From Dendrophyllia cribrosa (taxonomy: Eukaryota; Cnidaria; Anthozoa; Scleractinia; Dendrophylliidae), in NCBI GenBank assembly GCA_024195265.1, contig JAJLRJ010000003.1:34194620-34258619 (forward strand): 64,000 nt of DNA, in the 5' to 3' direction. The number at the start of each line of letters is the position of its first letter. The stretch's first letter is position 1. The position numbers and the translations under genes are program-made. The notes beneath the pieces were generated by a model that worked only from the letters and a program-made list of their open reading frames with translations, made no database searches and was not told where the DNA came from. Positions 1 to 13,057 of this stretch are shown piece by piece.

Positions 1-266
1 TTTTCAATTGAGTGTCAAAAGTAATTACACAATTGCTTTGGTTTTTCATTGCTACGCTTTGTGATTGGCTAAAAAATCTCGCGCCACTTTCTCGACCAAT
101 CAGAAGTAAAACCAAAACCAATCGTGACTTGCTCGCACGCGTTTTCCCGCGCTTGGCGCCGCCGACATGTAATTGCTTCGAGCTCTGATTGGTTCATTGG
201 ATTGTTTACGACTGCTGTGATTGGTCAGAGTTATTACTTTGGTTTTGGTTTTACAACACTCAATTG
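1..266 (+). mobile_element. CCAAT-rich MITE, copy A (cut by window start)
   Basis: Begins within the terminal motif TTTTCAATTGAGTGTC and ends with ACACTCAATTG. The interior has several CCAAT or ATTGG motifs and the E2F-like TTTCCCGCGC. The same sequence recurs at about ten other places in the window in both orientations. There is no coding capacity; short ORFs across it are chance. Confidence 0.85.
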
Positions 267-811
267 CAGATGGCCTGGATGGAAAGGTTGCAACAATGAA
301 CTTGAAGACCTTGAATAATTTATGCGAGTGCATAATCCCGCTGTGAAAGTATGAATGGCGTGGAATCTGGTCGTTGGATCGCCGTTTTAATTTTTATTAT
401 ACATATAACTGAAGACAAAGTAGATTGTTGGAAACTAATTATTTAACCATGCAACCTTCGTTAAATTACTGCAAAATAGTAACTGCCCGTTGCGAATTAA
501 TTAAAACAAAAACTTGAACATATTCGATTTTGCGGTATCGTTTACATGTTTACGCATTTCTCATCTTTGTTGATATACTCGTCACCAGAAATAATGGCAA
601 AAACATGAGGATGTCAAATGCCTTGATACACTAGGAGGGGGCTTATGCATGACCCCTGCAAATATAACACGAGAGAATGCCCAACCATTGCCCAGGGGAA
701 TGGACTCAACTGGAATTGACTGATACATTACTCCAACAAGACGGATGACTGGAATTACGATGAAATTTAACCCCTCCTCAACCTTGAGCCTCACTTTGTA
801 CAAAACAACTA

Positions 812-1235
812 ACGATAAAATTCTAAATATAAGCCCTGGGCTTATATGTGTGTAAAGGACTTTTTGTGGGCTCATTTTGGGGAGCTTATTATTGGAGAGA
901 CTTTTGTGTTTCAAGTTTGGGTTCGGCTTTTAATTGAAAGGCCAGTTTAAACTCTCTAAACATGGCAAAAGGTATGCTTTACTGCAACAAAACAACCGGT
1001 AAGACACACAACACGCTTTCTTTCAACAGTAACTACCACAGCCATCTCCTAAAAAAAGAACAAAGAATACCAAAAAAGCTCAATAGTTTGCTGACTTACT
1101 AACCGCCATTTTGTATTTAGTATAAGCCCATGGGCTTATATTCGGGAGGTCTTATTTTCGCCGAAGGATTTTTGTGTCCGTAATTAAGTGGGCTTATTTA
1201 TGGGAAGGCTTATATGCAGAATTTTACGGTGCACT
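812..1235. repeat. Diverged repeat with TATAAGCCC/GGGCTTATA palindromes
   Basis: Related segments at about 812-900 and 1110-1235 contain AAAATTCTRMATATAAGCC-type motifs and the palindrome AAGCCC(A)TGGGCTTAT. The ends look weakly inverted, which suggests an old non-autonomous DNA element downstream of WDR46. The remaining bases of 267-1350 show no gene. Confidence 0.35.
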
Positions 1236-1357
1236 TTGTCTAGCTGTGCCACTAAATTTCCTGTGAATTCCGCGAATCATAGTGAACAAAACATGATAGA
1301 TGCCATTGCAAATTAAAATAAAGTGACTGCCACAACCAACTTTCAAAATGATAAAAA

Positions 1358-1363
1358 TTTATT
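1358..1363 (-). promoter_or_regulatory. Candidate poly(A) signal of WDR46
   Basis: AATAAA on the minus strand, 110 nt after the WDR46 stop codon. Another AATAAA overlaps the stop codon itself (1472-1477), which is too early to be the likely signal. Confidence 0.45.
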
Positions 1364-1472
1364 TGTTAGGATCTGGACAATGGCAAAGTATTAAATAAAA
1401 CTTGGGAGTATGTGGAAATAATCAAAAGATTATCATGATATCCTCATACAAAAGCTGGACAGGTTTAATAAT

Positions 1473-4400
1473 TTATTTTGGCTTGGACTCAAATCTGTCC
1501 AAAGCGGATGTTTTTTCGAGAGATCTATTTTCATTCATTTTATTAGTCCTTGTTTCCTTTCGTTTGTCTTGCACTGCTTGTCTTGTTTCCTCCTGGGTAA
1601 AGATAAATTAAATATTATTATTATTACTTCACGATATAGACACTTAAATTTCAATACAAGCTCTTTCAAATTCATAGATAATTTATTAATATCAATTGTT
1701 CAATGCTCCCTTCGAAATGAACAAAGACTCTTGCTGTCTATAGTTATCTTTTGGGAAACTACAGTTTGCCTAGTAAACCACTTTAATTTGTAACATTCAC
1801 ACATGCAGTACACGCCTGCTTGAATTTGCCATCATGACTTGCAACATTTCCTTTGTTGAGTGATGGCACCTTTACATGCACATGGGAGAACTGCCGTATT
1901 GTCAAGGTGTCAAACAAATTTTACCACATCTGATTGTTATGATTGAATCTGAGTACAGAAAAACATTTGAAAGAGCCATAATTTGGACATACAGTCGAAC
2001 ATCCACATCAACTGTTGCAGGTAAAATCCGTTCTGAGGTTGAATCAGTATTTAAAGGGGCAGTATCAGTATCATGAGGGCGAAACTTGAAAACGTTCGGC
2101 CCATGTTTTCAAGTTTGATTCGGCAAATTCAAAAAGGCCGTCTAAAAGTGGAGGTATTTGTTGAATCAAAAAATCCGTTTTGATAGCCGGAAGAAAAAAA
2201 AAATCACTTTTAACAGTGTTATGTCCAAAATTCCGGTGCAAGAACAATGAACAGTGCCGCGCGTAGAACCTCGTGATACTACCCCTTTAAGTTATGTCAA
2301 TCCAGTATTCAAGATTGAATATTGGTACACATTTAACCTAGATTAAATACTGATCTAACCTAAAACTGCACATGCTATGCTTCAACTTTTTGGCAAATTG
2401 CATACGGTGCACATTTGTATATGAACACACAATGCTACGTCCTAGCATTCCTACATGTACTCTAAATTCCATTGTGCCATTCTAACAAAGGAGACTTAAA
2501 TAATTACACCCCGGTGAGGCTGAGCCTGCACATAAAAGATTGTTATGGTATTTTTCGAAATGGGCTATACCAAATTCCTTTGGGATATACTTCATGGTGG
2601 GTTTTAATTTATGCACATCAAAGAATCCGGCACTTATTTAGGGCTAAAAACTCATTTTAAAATGGTTAGCTTTTATTTACTGTTATGGATATCACTACCC
2701 ATAACAGTAAATAAAAGCTATCCATTTTAAAATGAGTTTTTAGGATCCCTATGTGATAGGATCCCTATATGGTGTGTTAGCATGAAGTATATACCATTTC
2801 TTTCGGTCAAATAGTTGAAACCTCTCGTAAACAACGACCTCTTGTAAGCATCCACATTGGCTCGCATTTTGGTTGGTGATGCTTATGGAAGGTTCAACTG
2901 AACATGTCATGCACTCACCCTTTTCTCTTGTTCTTGATGGCCCTTCTTTCGGAGATGCTGCTTCCTTGATGAGCTGCGACCTTTGGTTTTATATTTTGGT
3001 TCAAATTTCTCCTTGGGACTTGATTTCTGTGGATGGATTATACAGGGAGAAGATTGTGGGTATTAAAATGTTAAAATGTGGTATCCCTCTTGCACACACA
3101 AAAATTCAAAATCAATATCAATTTTAACAGTTCATTAGTTTTTTGTCATTCATCATCATTTCACTTCGCTGTGTCGTTGTTTTGATGCCATGCAAGCTTT
3201 TAGCCAGCAGGGTTTCTAGGCATCCAGTGGACACCCACTTTTTGAAGAAATTCATGAAAATTGCACCTTATCCTTTAAAAAATTTATGATGGGAAATATC
3301 TTCAGGATGCCCACTTTTCAATTTCTAGCTAAACGTCTGACAACATGTCGCTCATCAGAATTTAACCTAAAGACAGGGCCTCCATAAGCTCTTTCCTGTT
3401 TTTATAAACATTATTTTATGATACATAACAAAGTAATTACCTCATCATCATCTACATTCTGTCCCTCCTTTGCAGTACTTTTCTTTGACGACCGATTAAC
3501 ATGTACAATATCCATGGGATCTAATGTTATAAGCTCAGGCTGAACCTGCAAAACAGTTTGAAAAAAAAAAGAATTATAATTATGGTTGACCAAACAAGTT
3601 GCAGGTCATAATATATAAATAAATAATATGAATCAATGCCACAAATTAACTTTCTTTCCCTAGAGTCAAATTAAATCTAATTCAAGTCAGGTGGTTCTAC
3701 CTTGTGAGTCTGGTAACTTAGCTTGACCTATCAAATGCGGCCTTAATTAAGTGTGAACAGTGGAGGCGCGGTGGTGTAATGGTTGGTGCGTTGGACTTCA
3801 GTTCTGAAGGTCTGTGGTTCAATTAGGCCTGGTCTTGGCCATTGCTTTGTTTTCTTTGACAAGAAAGATTACTCCACATTGTCTCTCTCCACCCAGATGA
3901 ACAAATGACAAAACACTAAAGGTAACCCTGCGATGGACTAGCATTCCATCCAGGGGAAGTAGCAACATTCCAAGTTGCTTCATGCTACAGAAACCAGGTT
4001 AGCTCTGGTTGGTGGGTCACCTGTGGCTCAATAATCCTAGTGCGCAAGGTGTTCATGTTCTGGTCAATTTTATCTTTTCAGTCTCAAAATGACATTTAAA
4101 AATTGAAATTTTGAGCTTACAAATCACTCTTGGGACTTTAATAAACCATAAATAAATAAACATATCTTCCATAGATTATTATGTTGTACCTTATCTAACA
4201 AGGCCTTCACTTCAAACTCCTGTCTTTGCTTTTTTGTCTGATAAGGATTCGCTTCCAGTGCATCAAAGTTGGGCTCCCCCGCCCCTTAGTACCAAGGAAA
4301 CAAAAAATGATATTAATTAATGTCAGCAGACATTCACTGAATAATATTCAATTTATAATAAAGTGAATTAATACTTCAAAATCTTAGTCGAGTAGACATC

Positions 4401-7400
4401 CATTTCATTTAAATTAGTCTTGGCTGTTTACTAATAATGTTTCAAAAGTAAATTTAAAAAATTAATGTATGAACACTGATACAGTATGCACTACAAATAA
4501 TCATCTCTGGATGGTCAATAATTCAAGATAGGAGGGAGGTGGGCGGGGCTTTCTAGATTAACCACTGTTAAGTAATATCCATAAGTCCAAGAGATAATTT
4601 ATCACACCAACAGTCTTACCAGGTATGAGTAAACTGCCAAACCCTTGTGAATGACCCACTCCCAGTACATCCTCAAAAGGACAGAACTGCAATCCATGAA
4701 CAGTGCATGACGGAAACAGGTGCGACATGTAGGGAGATTTCTGCTTTTCAGTGAAAGCATCTCGCCAGATCTGTTCAATTGGAGGAAAGTAGTGAGAAAG
4801 ATAGTGAAAAACACTAAAAGGGGAAGTGTCATGGGCAGTTGGTGTCATTTAAAAACCAAAAAGATGTTTTTTTTTGTATTTACAGAAAACAAAAATAATG
4901 GTCCAGGTGGTAAATTACACCCTAGTGTACCAAAACTGTCTATGAGTGTCTCTAGCAGGGGCGTAGCTAGGATTTTTCAAAGGGGGGGGGGGGGGGGGGG
5001 GGGTCACACCGAGTCACAGCCAGGGTACTTACCAAATTGTCATGTCAACATCCACACTGTGCTTTACTAAAATTATCTTACAAAGGGGGGGTCACGGGCA
5101 CCCCAGGACCCCCCTAGCTACGCCCCTGTCTAGTCATATATGAACTGGGTCTGAATGAATTGCAACTTGAAAAATGTTAGCCTAACCTTTTTCATGTTCT
5201 TTCATTTTCTTTTCCAAAATGAGCTAGAAGTACAGACCATGATTTTTTCCTCTTTCAAGAATTGGTTGATTTCTTTCTCTTGGTGTTTTCGTATTACGTT
5301 GTTAATATTAAGTAAAGATATTGTAACATGGTTACTTGGCCAAAAAAGGTCAAAATCGCAGTGACACTTCCCCTTCAAATTCTTATTATTATTTTAATGT
5401 ATAAAGTCAAAAACATTATTAATAACTAGTACAAATTATGACAGAAACAATAATAATACAGTAAAAGCCAGTCAAGTGTTCCTTCCTAAAGTGAATTAAT
5501 AAAAACATTATTGAAAATTTGTATAGCTCTGGTCAGGTACACAGTTTGCAGGTCATAGTAAATAATTAAATAAACTAGCAGTAATCAAAGATAATAGAGA
5601 TGTGTTCGAAGGAATTTTCGGCAGAAATGAAGCCCTGATAAAAGCAATAGGGGTGGCTAGATGGCAGTCCAGACACCAAATATTTTCAAATTTTTCTGCA
5701 TGAAAGGCACTGGGCAACCAATGCGAAATAAGGATTGCATTGTTCAAATGCGATAATAATGTATGGGTTGATCATACCTGTATGTTAGGCCCATATCCTA
5801 CAGCTAATAGTCCTCTTTGACTGATGGCTAAACAACTCGCTGGAGTTGGGGTATAATAAGCTTGCAGTTGTTTGTATGTTCTGACATCCCAGATCTTCAT
5901 TTGACCATCTAGACCTGATGTTGCCATGTAGCTAAGATTTAATTCACAGGATTTTACATTATTATTATTATTATCTAAGCTCAATACTTTGTAATCATCT
6001 GATGCTTAATTTAATGTATTGCAGGGAATTTCATCAATTTGTAAAGTTTCCAGTGCTAAAACATCAATAATAAATTATTTAAATATTTATAATTAATAAA
6101 GGCCTATGTAGGTTTTGCTTGGATTTGCATCACTTCTTTTTGTGGCCTAAAATTTAAATGTAAAACATTTTCCTAGTTTTTATAAAAGGTCATGGAAAAG
6201 ATTTAAAGTACACTTTACAGCCCAACTAATAAAACTTACAGTCCTCTGTTGTCGATAGCCATTGCCTGTACAGGTCCTCTGTGACACAGCATCTTGACAA
6301 GAGGATCTTTCATGTTAGGGGCCCATAGTGTTACTGTGCCTTTAGAAAACCACACAATACAAATGTAAATAAAAAAATTATTAATACTAATGTCTATTAT
6401 TTTACATACATGTAGTCCATCGCAAGATCACCCCCAGCATTATATAGTGTTGCTGGTACCCACTTATACAATTATTGGGTGAAGAGAGACAGTGTGGAGT
6501 AAAGTTTCTTGTCTAAGGAAACAACAACATGACAGCAGAGACCAGGCTTAAACCACCGACCTTCAGGTTGAAAAGCCGAAGCGCTAACCACTAGACCACC
6601 CTGCCTCCACTATAATATTATTAAGCATCCTGCCCATAAAAATAATAAATGGTAATAAAAAACAATGTGAAAATAGAAATAAAATACCATTATAGTGTCC
6701 AAGATGAATGACAGCATTATAAGGATTTTGAGTTATGCAGTCACACTTGCCAAGCTTTGTATATAGTTCAGCGACCGGTTTGCCTGTTGACGTGTCTTGA
6801 TACTTAAGAATCCCATGTTCTCCCTATAATACAAATGTAAGAAAATAAATGAGATCAAAATTGACAGGGATAAACCACCTGGCAGGTTTAAGAATATTAG
6901 GAAAACCCTGTTTTCATGATACGGTACATTGTATAACCATTTTATAACCCTTTTTTGATTTTGACGAATCATCACCACTTCCCTGTTCATGTAATATAAA
7001 CCCCACACAATAAAGCATGGACTATGCACTGGGTTAAAACATGGACTGGGTATAATCAAATGTGGACTGCAGAGTGTTGATTGCATCTACTGGGTATAAA
7101 ACTTGAACTGAGGTTAAAAAGAGACTGTCACCTACACGAATGGGGTTAGTTTCTAGAGAAACTGTGGTACTGCGTCGGTGGGGGGATGAAACACGAGAAT
7201 TTAGTTTTATCGACTGAGTCGATAAGGTAAATTGACCACCGTAAAAAGTACATGTAGATGCGGTGGGGAGGCTTTTGTGTTTGTGTGACCTGTGGAGAGC
7301 TTAGCCAGTGGAAGCGGAGCTCCTGACAGATTCAGTCATGCTGGAAAGGTTACTACGGTAGAAACCAGACAAAGCTGGCCCCCCCCTGGTAGGCAATGCA

Positions 7401-10400
7401 TAATTTTTGAATATTTGTCTAAATTGTGCCCAAAGTGGTAGTATCCCCAAGTATTTTTCAACTAGTTCTAGCATGCAAATGCAAACTTGAAAACTAAGGG
7501 ATGACTGCATTACTGCTACACCCCAAACTATTTACAACAATTACCACTTACCACGGAAGCAAGAAGGAAATGGTATGGTAAAAACTCTAATCTATTCACT
7601 TGTCGGTGGTTTTTTAGGCAGTGAAGTTCGATTCCATTGTTGTCATAAATGTAAACACATTTCTTTTGGGCAACAGCAAACATGGTCTCAACATGTAACC
7701 ATCTGCATTGTGAAAATGATATTTTAGAATAGTAAAATGACAATAGCCTTTTATCAAGGGGAGGACAGATGTTAATCTGTATCAGCAGTACGTCTGGGGT
7801 TAAAATGAAGCAACAGCTGACACTTCAGATGCAGCAACATCAGTACTATTGATCCAGCAGAGATGGAGGGTTAGGGTTAGGGTAGAACCCCCCCCCCCCC
7901 CCCCCCTCACCCCTTCCCCCCCAAAAAAAACCCTATTTCTGGGATTAAAATGAGGCAGCATCTGTCACTTCAGACGAGGCAACTGAAAACATCAGTACTA
8001 TTGATCTGACAGAGGGGGAGGGTTAGGGTTAGGGTTAGGGTTAGAGTAGAAACCACCCAAAAAACCACACCCCTATTGTTTAACCACACCCCATGAAGAA
8101 AATCCCTTTTCAGACAATTCATAAAAAAAATAACCTAGGTTATAATATGACCGTACGGCCCGGCTGACACAATCCTACAGAAAATAGAATCGCAAGGTGG
8201 CGTGAGCGGGCCGGACGGGTTGACGTGAGACGATCCGGAAAAAGCCGTTCGGCCCCGCTCGAGTTCAAGCAACCTCGCACTGCACGACTATTCTTGTACT
8301 TTCTAGTCATATTATAAAATACTTATTGACTGAGTTAGGTCGGGCCGGACAGGAAAATATTTGGCTCTCGGTCATGTATGGACCGAGCGCAGCTCGGTCC
8401 GTACGCCATGACCTCGAGCCAAATATTTTCTCGTCTGGCTCTCCCACTCAGTCAAAGTGCATATTTATTTAATAAAATTTGAACTAGGTTGAAAAAAATG
8501 ACCTGAATTTAATTTTTACCTGTAACATAGCTATTACATGCATCTTCAAGCATTGGACCTTAAGCTTCTACATATTTAGATGGAAGGTGTGTAAGGATAA
8601 ATATATACAAATGAAATTATTACATTTTTACAGGGATGGAAATTAGCACTCGCCCACTCACAATCTTCTTGGGCAGGTACAAATTGTACATTATTTGGTG
8701 CAGTTCTGAAAGTTAAATGGTGAGTGCTGTCAAAATTAAGTTTCCAACCCTGATGTTATTTAGAATGTTATCTTTGGATATGACCAGTTATTTAGTGGCT
8801 GCATGCTGTTAACTTTACCTGACATCTCTGACTGTCTCTTGCACATGAACTTCACAACCCAGTTTCTTATTCTGCCAGTCCATTGTGGCCAAGTGACCCT
8901 TTTTCCCACCTATCAGGAGAAATCTGTCCAAACAAGTATGCATTACTTGAAGTGCTCATAAACAGCCAAATTGTCAAGTGATTAAATCTCAACTCTTGTT
9001 ACAGTTCAGTTCAGCAAAGGAAGAGTAATATTCAGCTAAGGAGGCTCAACTAATTTTTTTTTGCCATGGGGTGTATGTTTTGAAATCAAAATTTTGCAGG
9101 GAAGACATGCTTTGATTGCTTTCATACTTCACCAAGTTTATGAAATGTGATCAAAGTTTTATGTGTCACTGGTTTCCAAGCAACAGTGGTTACTATAGCA
9201 ACACTAACTTTTTGCCCTTTGTTTTAAACAATGTAATGTTTCTCAAAATCTAGTCCAACACTTCATAACGAAACTTTCCAATTTTGTAGTACCCACATAT
9301 CACTAGCTGTCTTCCCTGTGAAAGTTTGATTACAAAACATACACCCCACAGCATAAAAAACTGAGTAGAGCCTGCTTAAAGGTACAATATTAAAGCACTT
9401 AATGACTGGCCCCAAGGGAAACAGTGAGTTTTGTTTCCCAGAGACCCTCAACATTGAGGTTCGAGGGGAAATAAAACTCACTGTTTCCCATGGGGCCAGT
9501 CATTAAGTGTTTTGTTATACAGTACAGTACCTCCCAACTCAAAAATAGTAAAAACACAAAAATTTGTATTTGGCATTAGTGAGTTTTGTTTGCCCAGGGG
9601 TGTTAGACTGTTTTTATCCATGGCACGTGACACGTTCTTGTCCAATCAAAAAAGGCATTTGAGTTAGGAGGTGTAACAATGAGCCAATATTGACCAGTGT
9701 TAGCCAAGAGAGATTTTACTCCTAATTTGATTGTGATTTTTGCAGAAATATGTGCCCACTGGTAATTAGTTGTGAAATCAGATGCAACTGAAGGTCAATT
9801 AATTCTGCAAAATTGTATCTTGGCATAACATGAGAAACTCTGTCAGTGATAAGTCTATCAGAAAAACAAACCCAACTTACCTCCCATTACGAGTATAATT
9901 TATTTGGTAGGGCCCAAAGGTATCCAGCTTTAACTCAAAATACTGAAAGTAAAAAATATTTAATAATTTTATAATATGTTCAATGCTGTAATAGAACCTT
10001 GCACATTTACTTTCAGAAAATGCTAGGCACTGTTAGTAACACTTGTATGCAAGTGTACATGTAGGAATAAGTGCAAGATTTTTTGGCCAATTATAAAATG
10101 TGTGTGAAGAAGAAGAGACTACTGTACATGTATATAGTGCACATATCACATGTCTCATGGCGCTTTACATACACTTATGAGAATAAGATTGGATGTCAGC
10201 TTATGAAGGTGCCTCAGGCAGCTGCTATTGGTCCATTGTTGATTTCATCTCTCCCACCCCACCCACAAACAATGTATGACACCGAGGGAGGTCACAGCCA
10301 GGATTTTGTTATGTCCTCAGTGGTTCTTTTATGTCCCCAACGGAAACGGGACTGCCACTTCTACATGGTCATCCGAGCCACGTGAAGGTCTAACCATTTG

Positions 10401-10429
10401 CAGATGTCATAGCAAAGGCAACACCTTCG

Positions 10430-10465
<36 letters not shown>

Positions 10466-13004
10466 CTGGGACCAAGACCAAAGCAATTGAAAAGTTACTT
10501 TTAACATTAAATCCAAAACCACTCTATGTGGTACTGCAATTTTGACTAATTTAATTATTATATTCTATGATGTTTCAGACTATTAATTATCTGAAGAGTA
10601 TACACAATGGCCACCTGGCATTATTACTTCTGTAATATAAATACACATTTTACCTTTCTGGCACTTGCAACATCAACAACATTTGCAATATTTTTTTGTT
10701 TGAATTTAAAGGTTTTCTCTAGTCCTTCAGCTTCTAAATACCTACCAAATAATAAAAAAAATATTGCATTTAAAAGTAAGATCAACACCTCCTGAGAAAT
10801 AGGTAGGAACTTCTGGGAAAACATGCACTGAGTGGTGCATCTCATTTCTATCCCATGCCTACAAAATACAATCGCATTCCATGCCAAATTCAGTCATGTT
10901 GCACTTGGGGGGGGGGGGGGGGGGGAATATTGAAAATTTGGGTGGGGGTGTGTGGCACGCTTCTTGAAACCCTTACCCTATTTCAGACCAAAATATGTGA
11001 TTTTCCATACCCTATTTCAGACATGACCCAAAATTCGATACCCTAATTTAAACCAGATGCTCTGACCCAGGACCCAGGTACTGTACTTCGGCGGCTTGCA
11101 CAAAACATTTGAGAAGAGCTAAGGGAAGGACTTCAATTTTCAGATGTTAATCAACCACACTTCTCAAGCAATGAATAACAATAAAAACAAAGCTGCTTCT
11201 AAAAACTATACCCTATTTCAGACCAAAATGGCTCAAAAACCAGACCCTTTGGTACCACACATACCCACTCCAACAAAGTATCCCCCAGGCTCTTGTTATT
11301 TGAATGTTTCTACCCATTTTAATTTTGAACATAATTTTCAGACTGACAATATTTTAAATAATCAAAGATTGGATTGCTGAAGGCTTCTAGAGATTTCTAA
11401 TAAATTTACTAATATTATAACCCTAATGAGTTTAAAGTTCACTTACGCCACTTCAATTTACTATGAACAGTGTTACTACCCAGCTAACCACACTTACATG
11501 TACAGTTTAATTTTTGCTTTTCTTTGTCTCAGATTATAGTAATAAATCTGAGACAAAGGAAAACTAAAATTATTAATTAACTGGTTTGAAAAAGAAAAAA
11601 TCAAACCACTGACAACAAACAACAACAACACTTTATTTATTCAGACACGGATTGTAAACTTGTCAAGTAATAATCCGCATAAGAAGGAAAGTGCTAACGG
11701 CAATGCACGATGGAATGTCAACTTTTTTCATTGTTACAACTAGTGATCTCATTGGCATAGACTCAAAAACCGCTAAAAAGTTAGGGTTCAAGGTGCATTT
11801 TGTTTGATTTTTTAAAGGTTTCATGTAATTTAAGACCTAATCACAAAACATGCAAATTTTTAAAGAAATTGTATTTGGGGAACTTTTTCAAAGAAGCAAA
11901 ATTATTAGCTATTGTCTTCTGTTATTCCAATTGGTTAAACACAAACATTTCCTAAAATTTAACTGACACAAATGGATATTCTTTATTTTTATACTGAAAT
12001 ATAATAATAAACCATTAGCTCTTCCCTATTCTTGAAATCAAAGACATTCTATGTGAGAAAGAGCCAATGCCCCAGAACAATGAAGTTTACTGTAGCTCTT
12101 ATGTGGCGCTTTACTTAAAGTCCTAGCATCTATTGGACTGCTAATTTACTGCGATAAAAGCTAAAATATACTAAAAAACCAAACAAAAACAGAAAACAAG
12201 ATGCTAGGCATCAAAATATTAAAATATTAAAATGTTATACAAACTATGGAATGCCACTGAATATGCAATAACTTTCAATCTTTCTCAAATATTATATTCT
12301 TTAAGGCTTAGAAGTAGAGCATGGTACCAATGTTTTTACCCTGATTCTTCTGTGAGAAGTAGTTCTGATTTAGCCGCCTGAACTGCTGCCTCCTGGTACT
12401 GTGATTCATACGACTTGAGCTTGCCTCGGAGTTTCTTGTCTTTTAAATGCTGAGGTTAAACAAAAAAAACATACCTTGCTTCATTACAAAATATTACCCT
12501 TGGTATAAACTCGGACAGTTTTGTGTTTCTCCTGAGAAGTACACTATACCCAACCTAGCCAAACTATCAATCCTACCTGAAAAAGGCTAAAAAGGTTATT
12601 AAAGGTAACTTTATTTATAAACAATGGTTTGTGTTAAAGCTAGAAGGTTAAAGTATTTAAAACAATAACACTTTAAATTGAAAATTTACAAGTGTGACTC
12701 AGGGATTGATTAGAACACCAGAAATGCACAGGATTTCCGTTTGCCTGCCGTCAAATCCAACTGGGGCAAGCAACGGCTATCTTATCATGCCATTAAAGAC
12801 TGGAACTCTCAGGCTTTATATGTAAGAAACAGTACTACTAGCGCTTCTTTTAAAACTAACTTTTACAATAACTGTTTTGCCCCGTAACACGTTCGGCCTC
12901 GACCTTAAATTTATATTTATTAATTTATGTGTTTAGTTAATTGATTATATTTTGTAGGACCTCTTTGAAAATCATGTTATGAAAGAGCATTCTATTAAAA
13001 TATT

Positions 13005-13057
<53 letters not shown>

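Noticed and set aside
7860..8050. True telomere end
   Set aside because: Only a few TTAGGG units in each of two tandem copies, inside a WDR46 intron.
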